Assembly (NCBI GenBank): GCA_021646405.1
Contig: SOER01000002.1
Span: 124,001-188,000 of the forward strand
Reading direction: 5' to 3'
DNA length: 64,000 nucleotides
DNA from: Candidatus Loosdrechtia aerotolerans
Lineage (GTDB): Bacteria; Planctomycetota; Brocadiia; Brocadiales; Brocadiaceae
In this document: in pieces, positions 9,422 through 18,585 of the stretch
Layout: each line of letters starts with the position of its first letter
How positions within the stretch are numbered: position 1 is the stretch's first letter
The notes under the pieces: model-generated
The model's database searches: none
The model's input: the letters and a program-made list of their open reading frames with translations, nothing else
Told to the model about the DNA's origin: nothing
Made by a program: the position numbers and the translations under genes

Positions 9422-9540
9422 TCTGTCTGTTTACATACCATTTTATCGGTCATATTTCGTTCATTTCTGTTTACCTGTCTTTACCCTCTTTAAACCCTCT
9501 TTTTTTATATTACAGTAAGTAAATCGTTTTTTTCTGGTAA

Positions 9541-9556
9541 TGGTATATTTTTTGAT
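9541..9556 (+). promoter_or_regulatory. sigma-54-like promoter (site B)
   Basis: TGGTATATTTTTTGAT has GG at 9542-9543 and GA at 9554-9555 separated by ten bases, the spacing of -24/-12 promoters (consensus TGGCAC-N5-TTGC), but with GA in place of GC. Predicted transcription start near 9566, 87 bases before the gene at 9653. Confidence 0.5.
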
Positions 9557-9652
9557 AGTGTTCATTGATGTAATGACAAATAGTAAGAAGTGGCGAGTTA
9601 TAGAATAGTCTTCGATACCTTTATCAGAACGAAGTATGGGAAATAATTTTAT

Positions 9653-10897
9653 ATGGTAATACAAACAGAAAATACGTGCCGTTTTTGCAAGACTTATTTG
9701 GATCATACCTTTGTAGATTTAGGAATGTCACCGTTAGCAAATTCCTATTTAAATGCAAACCAACTTCACCGCATGGAACCTTTTTATCCACTCCACGTAT
9801 ACGTATGCAAGAAATGTTATTTAGTTCAGTTACCGCTTCATGAGTCTCCTAAAAAGATATTTGATGATTATGCATATTTCTCCTCATATTCAAATACGTG
9901 GCTCAAACACGCAAGTGATTATGTAGAGATGATGTCCGATCGCTTTAAGTTCAATTCTCAGAGCAGAGTTATTGAAATTGCCAGCAATGACGGTTATCTT
10001 CTTCAATATTTCAGGGAAAAAGGAATACCGGTACTGGGTATAGAACCTGCAAAGAATGTGGCAAAGGCAGCACAAGAAGCTGAAATCCCAACAGTCGTAA
10101 AGTTTTTTGGAACGCAAACAGCTTTAGAGTTAGCTGCTGAAGGTACATATGCGGATCTCCTGATAGGAAATAATGTTCTCGCTCATGTTCCTGATATAAA
10201 CGATTTCGTAAAAGGAATGAAAATAATTTTAAAGCCAAAAGGCATTATTACCATGGAGTTCCCCCATCTTATGAGACTTATGGAAGAAAACCAATTTGAT
10301 ACTATTTATCATGAACATTTTTCGTATTTCTCACTTACTACCGTAGATACTATTTTTAAAAACTATGGTCTAACGATTTTTGATGTAAATGAATTGCAAA
10401 CACACGGTGGTTCTTTAAGGATCTATGCACGCCATAGTGAAGATACTTCGAAACCAATAAACCAGAAGGTATTTCACTTGAAGAATAGGGAGAATGATGC
10501 TGGTTTCAAGCGTATAGAGTTGTATCTTACGTTTTCTGAAAAAGTAAAAGAGATAAAAAGAAAGATATTAACCTTTCTCGTAACTGTTAAGCAAACAGGA
10601 AAATCAATTGCTGGTTATGGTGCACCTGCCAAGGGGAATACCCTTCTTAATTATTGTGGTGTCCGTTCTGATTTTATTGAATATACAGTGGACCTCAGTC
10701 CACATAAACAAAATCATTATTTACCGGGAACACATATACCTATTTATAGCCCCGATAAAATCAGAGAAACAAAACCAGACTATCTGATAATACTCCCATG
10801 GAATATTAAGGAAGAGATTATGCAGCAGATGTCTTATGTCCGTGAATGGGGAGGACAATTCATCGTATTTATTCCTGAAGTAAAGGTGTATGTATGA
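9653..10897 (+). CDS. three-domain SAM methyltransferase, sugar C-methyltransferase type (copy 1)
   Basis: The 414 residues show the family's layout: N-terminal zinc-binding CxxC segment (CRFC near residue 8; CKKC near residue 50), a central SAM fold with VIEIASNDGYLLQYF near 103-117, and a C-terminal domain with GYGAPAKGNT. Family members of known function (for example the TylCIII group) transfer a methyl group to carbon of an NDP-4-keto-6-deoxysugar. It heads a transcript behind the site B promoter and overlaps the next gene by four bases (ATGA), so the two are translationally coupled. Three relatives lie at 17293, 23240 and 25343. Confidence 0.85.
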   Translation: MVIQTENTCRFCKTYLDHTFVDLGMSPLANSYLNANQLHRMEPFYPLHVYVCKKCYLVQLPLHESPKKIFDDYAYFSSYSNTWLKHASDYVEMMSDRFKFNSQSRVIEIASNDGYLLQYFREKGIPVLGIEPAKNVAKAAQEAEIPTVVKFFGTQTALELAAEGTYADLLIGNNVLAHVPDINDFVKGMKIILKPKGIITMEFPHLMRLMEENQFDTIYHEHFSYFSLTTVDTIFKNYGLTIFDVNELQTHGGSLRIYARHSEDTSKPINQKVFHLKNRENDAGFKRIELYLTFSEKVKEIKRKILTFLVTVKQTGKSIAGYGAPAKGNTLLNYCGVRSDFIEYTVDLSPHKQNHYLPGTHIPIYSPDKIRETKPDYLIILPWNIKEEIMQQMSYVREWGGQFIVFIPEVKVYV

Positions 10898-12207
10898 CGA
10901 TTACAGAAATAAAATCACAGGGCTTAGAGGGAATTGGGTTTCCTATGTATCAACTCATCAACGAACTCTATCCCATATGCCGCAGTATAACAGGTAACGG
11001 GGTTCGTGAGACCTTCCGCATATTGAAAAAACATATTCCTGTAACAACTCATGAAGTTCCAACCGGAACCAGGGTATTTGATTGGACTGTACCAAAGGAA
11101 TGGAACATGAGAGATGCATATGTCAAGAACTCCAGAGGAGAAAAAGTAATTGATTTTAAAAAGAATACATTGCATATTCTTAATTATAGTATCCCTGTAA
11201 GAAAAAAGGTTTCTCTTAGCGAACTAAAAGAGCATCTTTTTACGATACCAGAGTATCCGGAATGGATTCCCTATAGGACTACCTATTATAAAGAACAATG
11301 GGGATTTTGCATAAGCCATAATCAGCTTATAGGTTTAGAAGAGGATGAATACGAGGTAGTTATTGATTCTTCACTTGAAGATGGCTCTCTAACATATGGT
11401 GAATACTGCATTCGCGGAAAGAGAACAGATGAGATATTGATATCCTGTCATATCTGCCATCCTTCACTCTGCAATGATAATCTTTCAGGAATTGCACTTG
11501 CTGTTTTTCTTATAAAGCACCTTAGTAGTCTATCCCTCAATTATTCATATAGATTTCTCTTTATTCCGGGAACAATTGGTTCTATAACCTGGCTGAGTTT
11601 ACATGAGGCCCATGTCTCAAAAATTAAACATGGGTTAGTTGCCGCGTGTCTCGGTGACTCTGGTAAGTTTACTTATAAAAAGAGTCGCCGGGGAGATGCA
11701 GAAATTGATCGGGTAGTCATCAATGCCTTGAAAAATTCGACATTTGATTATGAAGTACGTGATTTTATTCCTTACGGGTATGACGAGCGGCAGTATTGTT
11801 CTCCTGAATTTAATCTTCCGGTAGGATGTTTGATGAGGTCTCCTTATGGCCAGTACCCGCAATATCATACATCGTCGGATAATTTAGAATTTATTCATCC
11901 CCGGTATCTCGCTGAATCGTTTTCTCTCTTTTTAATGATTTTTGACACTCTCGAGAATAATAAAGCATATGTAAACCAAAACCCAAAGTGTGAGCCACAA
12001 CTTGGGAAAAGAGGTTTATACCAGATGACGGGTGGGCAACAGGATAGAAAACGGAAAGAACTTGCCATGTTATGGGTCCTGAATTTATCAGATAGGAATA
12101 ATACCTTATTAGACATTTCTGAACGGTCAGGTCTTGCCTTTCCGGTAATCCGGGAAGCTGCTTCATTATTAGTTAAAAATAATTTATTAAGAGAATTTGT
12201 CCAATAA
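10894..12207 (+). CDS. DUF4910-type aminopeptidase-like protein with C-terminal winged helix
   Basis: A 437-residue protein opening with LINELYPICRSITGNGVRET, the hallmark start of the DUF4910/DUF2172 aminopeptidase-like family. A putative zinc-site segment SCHICHPSLCNDNLSG is near residue 187, and HTSSDN sits near 326. The last 70 residues read like a winged helix (LAMLWVLNLSDRNNTLLDISERSGL). Such proteins occur repeatedly inside surface polysaccharide clusters, next to C-methyltransferases and PIG-L proteins, but their substrate is not established. Coupled to the gene before it by an ATGA overlap. Confidence 0.8.
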   Translation: MTITEIKSQGLEGIGFPMYQLINELYPICRSITGNGVRETFRILKKHIPVTTHEVPTGTRVFDWTVPKEWNMRDAYVKNSRGEKVIDFKKNTLHILNYSIPVRKKVSLSELKEHLFTIPEYPEWIPYRTTYYKEQWGFCISHNQLIGLEEDEYEVVIDSSLEDGSLTYGEYCIRGKRTDEILISCHICHPSLCNDNLSGIALAVFLIKHLSSLSLNYSYRFLFIPGTIGSITWLSLHEAHVSKIKHGLVAACLGDSGKFTYKKSRRGDAEIDRVVINALKNSTFDYEVRDFIPYGYDERQYCSPEFNLPVGCLMRSPYGQYPQYHTSSDNLEFIHPRYLAESFSLFLMIFDTLENNKAYVNQNPKCEPQLGKRGLYQMTGGQQDRKRKELAMLWVLNLSDRNNTLLDISERSGLAFPVIREAASLLVKNNLLREFVQ

Positions 12208-12228
12208 TAATAATATTCTGTTTCACAT

Positions 12229-12957
12229 ATGGTTATCTTGAAAGGTCAAAGAGCAGTTGTAACAGGAGCAAGTAGTGGTATCGGTAAGGCCATTGCTTTA
12301 AGTCTTGCATCACAAGGTGTATCCGTTTGTCTTGTGGGGCGTAACCTGCAAGTCCTTGAGGATATGGCTAAAGAGATGAAAGGTGTGTCACCAGGTATAG
12401 AATGTTACCAGGCTGATATAACATTAGATGCAGACATTGAGAAACTGAGGGCCTGTTTACACCGTGACTTCGGGTCAATTGATATACTTATCCATAGTGC
12501 GGGGATATGTTCAATGGGCAGGTTTGAAAACACTTCTGTTGAGCATCTTGATAAACAATATCAAATAAATGTTCGTGCTCCTTACTTACTTACTCAGGTA
12601 TTACTGCCGTTCATCATATCACGGCGCGGACAAATCGTATTTATAAATTCCAGTATAGGATTGAGCACAAAAGCAAATTTTAGTCAATATGCAGCAACAA
12701 AACATGCATTAAAGGCCATTGCTGATACATTGAGGGCAGAGGTAAATACCCGGGGTGTTCGCGTAGTAAGCATCTACCCTGGAAAGACTGCCACACCTAT
12801 GCAGGAAGCGATTCATGAAAGAGAGGGAAGGACTTACCGGCCAGAACAGCTCATGCAAGCGGAAGACATTGCCTCAGTAACGATAAATGTACTCTCTTTA
12901 CCTCGAAGTGCAGAAGTTACCGATATTCATATACGACCATGTATGAAATCAGAATAA
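12229..12957 (+). CDS. short-chain dehydrogenase/reductase
   Basis: A 242-residue classical SDR: cofactor motif TGASSGIGKA at residues 12-21, a serine in INSSIG, and the catalytic YAATKHA (YxxxK). VCLVGRN after the second strand suggests NADPH use. Within this locus it probably reduces a keto-sugar intermediate or a related carbonyl. It lies 21 bases after the aminopeptidase-like gene and is probably in the same transcript. Substrate not determinable. Confidence 0.85.
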   Translation: MVILKGQRAVVTGASSGIGKAIALSLASQGVSVCLVGRNLQVLEDMAKEMKGVSPGIECYQADITLDADIEKLRACLHRDFGSIDILIHSAGICSMGRFENTSVEHLDKQYQINVRAPYLLTQVLLPFIISRRGQIVFINSSIGLSTKANFSQYAATKHALKAIADTLRAEVNTRGVRVVSIYPGKTATPMQEAIHEREGRTYRPEQLMQAEDIASVTINVLSLPRSAEVTDIHIRPCMKSE

Positions 12958-12992
12958 GACTTATCTTATAAAACCTTTTGGATAAAGAATGG

Positions 12993-13925
12993 ATGAATTT
13001 AATTTCACAGCCTCTTATTAGTGTAATAACACCCGTACATAATAACGAGAACTATCTTGCGGAATGTATTGAAAGTGTATTAACGCAGACATATCAAAAC
13101 TGGGAATACATTATAGTAAATAACTGTAGTACAGACCGAACGCCGGAGATTGCTCAGGAGTATTCGAAAAAGGATAAAAGAATCCGTATTCATCATAATG
13201 ATCGGTTCTTGAACGTTATTCAAAATCATAACCTGGCATTTCGCCTTATCTCCAGGAAAAGTAAATATTGCAAGGTAGTGCATGCTGACGACTGGTTATT
13301 TCCGGAATGTTTAATGAAAATGGTGGAGCTTGCAGAGATATATCCTTCCGTTAGCATTGTTGGATCATATCGTGTTGATGGTATTAAGATAAATTTTCAT
13401 GGAATACCCCATGCATGTACCATAATACCCGGACGTGATATTTGTCGGTCTACTATGCTTGGCAGGCAATATGTTTTTGGCTCACCAACAACAGTACTCC
13501 TACGGTCAGATGTTATCAGAAGCCGTGTATCATTCTACAATGAGAGAAACATTCATGCAGATAAAGAGGCATGCTTTGATGTTTTACAGAATTCCGATTT
13601 TGGTTTTGTTCATCAGATACTTTCATTTACAAGAAGGCATAACAAGACAGGAACTATGCTTGCAAAAAAACTGAATACCTATTTTCTGGGGGAGCTCATT
13701 GTATTAAAAAAATATGGTCCTGTGTATTTAAAAGAACAGGAGTACAGGAAAAGATTGAGAGAATGGACAAAAAGGTATTACAGATTTTTTATAAAAAATA
13801 TTTTTTTACGAAGCAGAAAGAGAAAAGAGCTTTGGAACTATTATAGAACAGAATTAAAAGAACTTGGATTTCCTATTAGCTCCAGAGGATTCATAAAAGG
13901 GCTATTCACGCATTATTTTGCTTGA
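12993..13925 (+). CDS. glycosyltransferase family 2
   Basis: About 310 residues. It begins with SVITPVHNNENYLAECIESV and NNCSTDRT, the GT-A nucleotide-binding half, and has VHADDWLFPE as the metal-binding DxD-like site. The ATG at 12993 was preferred over an upstream TTG at 12978 because it immediately precedes the conserved fold; neither has a strong ribosome site. The C-terminus is basic, without clear membrane segments. It probably acts in the cytoplasm on a lipid-linked saccharide and ends the first polysaccharide operon. Confidence 0.85.
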   Translation: MNLISQPLISVITPVHNNENYLAECIESVLTQTYQNWEYIIVNNCSTDRTPEIAQEYSKKDKRIRIHHNDRFLNVIQNHNLAFRLISRKSKYCKVVHADDWLFPECLMKMVELAEIYPSVSIVGSYRVDGIKINFHGIPHACTIIPGRDICRSTMLGRQYVFGSPTTVLLRSDVIRSRVSFYNERNIHADKEACFDVLQNSDFGFVHQILSFTRRHNKTGTMLAKKLNTYFLGELIVLKKYGPVYLKEQEYRKRLREWTKRYYRFFIKNIFLRSRKRKELWNYYRTELKELGFPISSRGFIKGLFTHYFA

Positions 13926-14064
13926 TATTTGATTTTGAAACTAGACTTGTTTCCTTCTTCCCCTCATTATATGAGCGTATAACAGGTACACTTTTGTGAT
14001 TCTTTTCTGTGCCATATCATGCCAATATAATTTCATTTCGACAAATCAAACCACTCTAAACATG

Positions 14065-14136
14065 TTGCTGAATATCAAAGAATGGATGCAGTCATTCACT
14101 TTGCTGAATATCAAAGAATGGATGCAGTCATTCACT
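14065..14136. repeat. exact 36-bp tandem duplication
   Basis: Two identical 36-bp units, 14065-14100 and 14101-14136, each starting TTGCTGAATATC and ending GTCATTCACT, lie head to tail with no spacer. They sit 57 bp before the palindrome pair. Confidence 0.95.
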
Positions 14137-14192
14137 GATAACAGGTAAAAGATAAGTCTCTATCCCTATTCTTTTATTCTGTAATCATCTGA

Positions 14193-14240
14193 TGCCATAT
14201 GTCACAGTGGTGTGCCTGCACAGTATTGTGACATGTCACA
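14193..14240. promoter_or_regulatory. paired 14-bp palindromes (site C)
   Basis: A weak left copy TGCCATATGTCACA (14193-14206) and a perfect palindrome TGTGACATGTCACA (14227-14240), starts 34 bp apart, 97 bp before the sigma-54-like element. Confidence 0.65.
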
Positions 14241-14336
14241 TATGCGCAATTTTCGTTTCGTAACCTTACCATCGCTGTTCCTTTTACAGGCACCTTTTTT
14301 CATTATCAATATAGAATCGGATGATTTTTCCCTGCG

Positions 14337-14352
14337 TGGTATATTTTTTGAT
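14337..14352 (+). promoter_or_regulatory. sigma-54-like promoter (site C)
   Basis: TGGTATATTTTTTGAT, identical to the elements at 9541 and 27252, with GG (14338-14339), ten bases, then GA (14350-14351). A start near 14362 would leave a 16-base leader before the ATG at 14378, which supports that start over an ATG at 14321. Confidence 0.5.
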
Positions 14353-14377
14353 GTATCAAGGATTAGGTTACATAATT

Positions 14378-15307
14378 ATGTCAAAAAACATTTTTAAAAA
14401 AATTATGCGTGAAAAACATCCCCGGGTTAGCATTGGTCTACCAGTTTACAATGGTGGTAAATTTCTCAAAGAAACGTTGGATTCAATATTAATTCAAACC
14501 TTTCAAGACTTTGAATTAATAATATCTGATAACGCATCTGTCGACGATACAAGGGAAATTTGCCACGCTTATATGATGAAGGATCGGCGCATTCGCTACT
14601 ATCGGAATGAAAGTAATCGAGGTGCGTCATGGAATTATAACTATGTCTTTCAGTTATCAGTAGGAGAGTATTTTAAGTGGGCTGCTTCAGATGATATATT
14701 TGCACCAGAATATCTCCATCTGTGTGTCGATATACTAGACAAAGATCCTCAGGTTGTTGTTTGTTATTCAAAAACGAAAATTATTAATGAACATGGAATA
14801 ATAATAAGTGATTATTACGATGGTCTCAATTTACAAGACGAAACACCGATAAAGCGCTTTATTAAATTAATAAGATCCATAAGGATGTGTAATGCCGTTT
14901 TCGGGTTAATGCGGGCGAATGTTTTAAGAAAGACACCACTTATTGGTAATTATATCTCATCTGATAGCTGTTTAATGGCAGAGCTAAGTCTGTATGGCAA
15001 GTTTTTTGAAATCCCCGAAAAGTTATTTTTCCGAAGACTCCATCCGGGAGCGTCTAGCTATGATAAAAGTACAGAAAGGCAGTTGGAATTTTTTGATCCG
15101 AGAAATAAAAAAAAGATTGTTATGCCATGGTGTAGGCGCAGATATGAAAATTTCGTTTCTGTTAAACGATCGCAAATAAAGCTACAAGAGAAGATGTTTC
15201 TGTTTGGGTTCCTTATGTTAAAAACACTTCATTGGTATAAATTATATACGGGTGAGATATTGTTAGCAACAAAGCAATTTCTTCTAAAATATCATAAAAA
15301 TACCTAG
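14378..15307 (+). CDS. glycosyltransferase family 2
   Basis: About 309 residues, with SIGLPVYNGGKFLKETLDSI and SDNASVDDT, then KWAASDDIFAPEYL as the DxD-type site. The start at 14378 is chosen because the upstream in-frame ATG at 14321 would overlap the promoter element. It heads the second polysaccharide transcript, about 135 bases before rfbF. It probably transfers a sugar from a nucleotide donor to a polysaccharide precursor; specificity unknown. Confidence 0.85.
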   Translation: MSKNIFKKIMREKHPRVSIGLPVYNGGKFLKETLDSILIQTFQDFELIISDNASVDDTREICHAYMMKDRRIRYYRNESNRGASWNYNYVFQLSVGEYFKWAASDDIFAPEYLHLCVDILDKDPQVVVCYSKTKIINEHGIIISDYYDGLNLQDETPIKRFIKLIRSIRMCNAVFGLMRANVLRKTPLIGNYISSDSCLMAELSLYGKFFEIPEKLFFRRLHPGASSYDKSTERQLEFFDPRNKKKIVMPWCRRRYENFVSVKRSQIKLQEKMFLFGFLMLKTLHWYKLYTGEILLATKQFLLKYHKNT

Positions 15308-15441
15308 TGTCTGATACGAATTTTTACTGCTGAAGGGCGGCTGAATAAGATAAGTTACATTGGACGCAACGCGTTTGTTTTTTTCGGTTGTATGTTGGAT
15401 ATTTTGAATCACGATATCGTATCTGATGGGAAAGGAGGAAT

Positions 15442-16221
15442 ATGAAAGTAGCAATTCTTGCAGGGGGTGTAGGTACTCGCCTTGTTGAAGAAACAGAAGT
15501 AAAACCGAAACCAATGATTGAAATTGGCGGTAGGCCGATTCTCTGGCACATCTTGATGCACTACTCACATTATGGTTTTAATCATTTTGTCATTGCTCTC
15601 GGATATAAAGGTGAGGCGATAAAAAAGTACATTGTTGACTATTGTTCGTTGAACAGCAATTTAACCGTTAATTTAAAGGATGGTAAAGTACAGATCCACA
15701 ATAGTAATAAAGCAAAAGTGAACTGGATTGTTGACCTGGTTGATACAGGTATCTCAACGCTTACCGGAGGCCGTATTAAACGGCTTGCTCCTTATATAGG
15801 AAATGAAACATTTATGCTGACATGGGGGGATGGGGTATCAGACGTAAATTTACTAAATTTACTCGATTTCCACTATTCTCATGGTAAATATGCTACATTA
15901 ACCGCTGTTCGTCCGGCGGCACGTTTTGGTCATCTTGATTTGAAGAGTGACCAGGTCGTTGAGTTCTCTGAAAAACCTCAAACAAGCGAAGGATGGATTA
16001 ATGGGGCATTCTTTGTCCTTGAACCGCAGATATTTGATTACATCGATAATGACAATACCCAGTGGGAAAAAAAGCCTTTAGAATCATTAGCAAAGGAAGG
16101 GCAACTGATGGCTTATCGTCATACGTCCTTCTGGCAATGTATGGATACACTTCGTGATAAGCGGTTATTGGAAAGTCTTTGGCAAGGTGGCAACGCACCA
16201 TGGAAAATTTGGGAGGATTAA
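15442..16221 (+). CDS. rfbF: glucose-1-phosphate cytidylyltransferase (copy 1)
   Basis: 259 residues with the nucleotidyltransferase signature LAGGVGTRLVEETEVKPKPM at the N-terminus and WHILMHYSHYGF, both typical of RfbF. It makes CDP-glucose from CTP and glucose-1-phosphate, the entry to CDP-deoxysugars. A strong AAAGGAGGAAT ribosome site precedes the ATG. It is followed at once by an SDR gene and a C-methyltransferase, a recurrent trio in surface polysaccharide loci. A paralogue lies at 24495. No canonical CDP-glucose 4,6-dehydratase (RfbG) is seen in the window. Confidence 0.9.
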   Translation: MKVAILAGGVGTRLVEETEVKPKPMIEIGGRPILWHILMHYSHYGFNHFVIALGYKGEAIKKYIVDYCSLNSNLTVNLKDGKVQIHNSNKAKVNWIVDLVDTGISTLTGGRIKRLAPYIGNETFMLTWGDGVSDVNLLNLLDFHYSHGKYATLTAVRPAARFGHLDLKSDQVVEFSEKPQTSEGWINGAFFVLEPQIFDYIDNDNTQWEKKPLESLAKEGQLMAYRHTSFWQCMDTLRDKRLLESLWQGGNAPWKIWED

Positions 16222-16222
16222 C

Positions 16223-17296
16223 ATGCGCATATTAGTAACAGGTCACAAGGGGTATATAGGTACGGTAATGATACCAATGTTGCTGGATAAAGGATATGAT
16301 GTGGTAGGATTAGATAGCGATCTTTATGAGGAATGTACATTTGGTAGCGGGATTCAGGATATACCTGAAATAAAAAAAGATATTCGTGATGTTGAAGCAG
16401 CCGATCTTGATGGAATTGATACCGTAATTCATTTAGCCGGGCTTTCAAATGACCCGCTGGGAGATTTAAATCCGACACTGACGTACGAAATTAATTATAA
16501 TGCTTCAGTATGTTTAGCTCAATTAGCAAAGGAGGTTGGCGTTACCCGTTTTATTTTCTCTTCATCATGCAGTACCTACGGCGTGGCAGGGGAGAACATG
16601 GTGACCGAGGATGCTGAGTTTAATCCGGTTACTCCGTATGGTAAATCTAAAGTACTTGTTGAACAAGAAGTGGCAAAACTGGCAGATTCAGATTTTAGCC
16701 CGGTATTTCTCCGGAATGCAACGGCTTATGGGGTATCACCACGCCTACGCTTCGATCTTGTACTCAACAATTTAGTTGCCTGGGCCTTTACGACAAACCG
16801 TGTGTATATTAAAAGCGATGGTACACCATGGCGTCCCATTGTACATATAGAAGACATATCGCGTGCTTTTATTGCCGTAATAGATGCACCACGGGAACAA
16901 ATACATAATCAGGCGTTCAATGTTGGTATAACAGAAGAAAACTATCAGATCAGGGATTTAGCGAAAATTGTCGAGGAGACAATACCCGGATGCCGGATAG
17001 AATTTGCCGAAGATTCAGGGCCTGATAAACGCTGTTACCGGGTGAATTTTCATAAGTTAATGACAACTCTGCCAGGATATAAACCAAAATGGAATGCACG
17101 ACAAGGTGCAGAACAGTTATATGCCGCCTATAGAACGGTAGGATTAACCCTGGAGGATTTCGAAGGACCTCGATACAAACGCATTGCATATATCAAAAAA
17201 GCATTGAGTGATGACCGGTTAGATGAAACCTTACGATGGAAAAATTGTAAATCTACAGAAACCACAAAAAAATTGGAGACCGATTACGTAATATGA
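16223..17296 (+). CDS. NAD-dependent epimerase/dehydratase (extended SDR)
   Basis: About 357 residues from the ATG at 16223 (GGGAGG ribosome site 11 bases upstream). Cofactor motif [12 protein letters not shown], the serine-rich FSSSCSTYG, and TPYGKSK give the YxxxK active site. It starts one base after rfbF ends and overlaps the methyltransferase by ATGA. By position it probably acts on the CDP-sugar or on the methylated keto-sugar. It lacks the features of RfbG-type CDP-glucose dehydratases, so the pathway step remains open. Confidence 0.8.
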   Translation: MRILVTGHKGYIGTVMIPMLLDKGYDVVGLDSDLYEECTFGSGIQDIPEIKKDIRDVEAADLDGIDTVIHLAGLSNDPLGDLNPTLTYEINYNASVCLAQLAKEVGVTRFIFSSSCSTYGVAGENMVTEDAEFNPVTPYGKSKVLVEQEVAKLADSDFSPVFLRNATAYGVSPRLRFDLVLNNLVAWAFTTNRVYIKSDGTPWRPIVHIEDISRAFIAVIDAPREQIHNQAFNVGITEENYQIRDLAKIVEETIPGCRIEFAEDSGPDKRCYRVNFHKLMTTLPGYKPKWNARQGAEQLYAAYRTVGLTLEDFEGPRYKRIAYIKKALSDDRLDETLRWKNCKSTETTKKLETDYVI

Positions 17297-18525
17297 TACG
17301 AAAAGAATTAACATGCCGATCTTGCGGATCTTCCGGCCTTGATGTAATTTTATCTCTGGGGAATACTCCGTTAGCCGATGCTCTGATAACAGAAGAACAG
17401 AGGGTGCAACAAGAGTTGATGGTTCCGCTTGATCTGGTATTCTGTTCAGAATGTTCTCTCTTGCAAATAACAGAATCTGTGTCACCGGAGATTCTTTTCT
17501 GCAGAGATTATCCATATTTTTCCTCGGTTTCACAGGCACTTCTCCGGCATTTTCGTGAAAGCGCACAAACGCTTATTGAATCAAGAAACCTCAATGCAGA
17601 CAGCCTTGTTGTTGAAGCTGCAAGTAATGATGGTTACATGCTCAAAAATTATGTGGAAAAGGGAATCCCGGTTCTTGGTATCGATCCTGCAAAAGGACCT
17701 TCTCTGGCAGCACAAAAAGCAGGGATCCCTACCTTATGTACTTTTTTTAGTCTGGATTTGGCAAGACGACTTCGGCAGGAAGAGGGGATCATAGCCGATG
17801 TTTTCTTGGCGAATAATGTATTGGCGCATGTGCCGGATCTCAATGGTTTTGTCGAGGGTATCCGGGTTCTCCTGGCAGAATCAGGCATAGCTGTCATTGA
17901 AGTTCCCTACGTTGTTGATCTTGTTGACCGCAATGAATTTGATACGATTTATCACCAGCACCTCTGTTACTTCTCAGTAACAGCATTGCACAGATTATTA
18001 AAGAGACATTCCCTTTGTCTGAGTGAAGTCAAACGTGTTCCAATACATGGCGGATCATTACGTTTATTTATTGAGCATGGTGAATCCACACCTGAACCGG
18101 TTTCTGTGTTGTTGAAAGAAGAAGAGAAGAGGGGGGTTAACCAGATACAGTACTATCTCAATTTCGCCGATCGTGTACAAAAATTAAGAAGTTCCCTATC
18201 AGACATGTTATGGGGTCTTAAACAGAGAGGGAAAAAAATCGCTGCTTATGGAGCAGCTGCTAAAGCTACCACCTTATTGAGTTATTGTGAGATTGATACT
18301 CGGCTTTTGGATTATATCGTGGATATGAATACCTTTAAACACGGACGCTATATGGGGGGCAATCATATACCAATATTCTCACCAGGAAAATTATTGGAAG
18401 ATTTACCAGATTATGTCTTGTTACTCTCTTGGAATTTTTCAGAAGAGATTTTACGTCAGCAGGATGAATATCGCCGCCGTGGTGGAAAATTTATCATTCC
18501 GATACCGAATCCTACTATTGTATAA
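17293..18525 (+). CDS. three-domain SAM methyltransferase, sugar C-methyltransferase type (copy 2)
   Basis: 410 residues with [10 protein letters not shown] (zinc site), [11 protein letters not shown], a second CSECSLLQI pair, the SAM motif [15 protein letters not shown], and the C-terminal [14 protein letters not shown]. It is closest in layout to the protein at 9653 and more distant from those at 23240 and 25343. Its ATGA overlap with the SDR gene and closeness to rfbF suggest it C-methylates a CDP-linked keto-sugar. Cytoplasmic. Confidence 0.85.
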   Translation: MIRKELTCRSCGSSGLDVILSLGNTPLADALITEEQRVQQELMVPLDLVFCSECSLLQITESVSPEILFCRDYPYFSSVSQALLRHFRESAQTLIESRNLNADSLVVEAASNDGYMLKNYVEKGIPVLGIDPAKGPSLAAQKAGIPTLCTFFSLDLARRLRQEEGIIADVFLANNVLAHVPDLNGFVEGIRVLLAESGIAVIEVPYVVDLVDRNEFDTIYHQHLCYFSVTALHRLLKRHSLCLSEVKRVPIHGGSLRLFIEHGESTPEPVSVLLKEEEKRGVNQIQYYLNFADRVQKLRSSLSDMLWGLKQRGKKIAAYGAAAKATTLLSYCEIDTRLLDYIVDMNTFKHGRYMGGNHIPIFSPGKLLEDLPDYVLLLSWNFSEEILRQQDEYRRRGGKFIIPIPNPTIV

Positions 18526-18585
18526 ATTTAGCTTCCGAGGATACCATTACAACTAACAGAGAATATAATAACTGATACAAACGGA

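Larger units (their letters stand above)
9232..9652. other. intergenic gap with terminator hairpin, paired palindromes and promoter element
   Basis: No gene. In order: a 15-bp perfect hairpin (9286-9327), paired palindromes (9374-9421), and a sigma-54-like element (9541-9556) 97 bp before the next start codon. This is the clearest example of the recurring control layout. Confidence 0.7.
13926..14377. other. intergenic gap with tandem repeat, palindrome pair and promoter
   Basis: Contains an exact 36-bp tandem duplication (14065-14136), paired palindromes (14193-14240) and a sigma-54-like element (14337-14352). An open frame beginning at 14212 is incidental. Confidence 0.7.

Noticed and set aside
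14065-14136. CRISPR-like repeat of 36 bp
   Set aside because: The two units are directly adjacent with no spacer, there are only two, and no cas genes are near.
14227-14240. Palindromes as CRP sites
   Set aside because: The half-sites TGTGA and TCACA are separated by four bases, not the six of CRP sites. A CRP/FNR-family regulator with a four-base spacer is not excluded, but pairing and distance from the -24/-12 element fit enhancer sites better.
16223-17296. CDP-glucose 4,6-dehydratase (RfbG)
   Set aside because: The cofactor motif and following region ([10 protein letters not shown]) do not match the RfbG opening pattern (GHTGFKGSWL), so only a general extended-SDR call is made.
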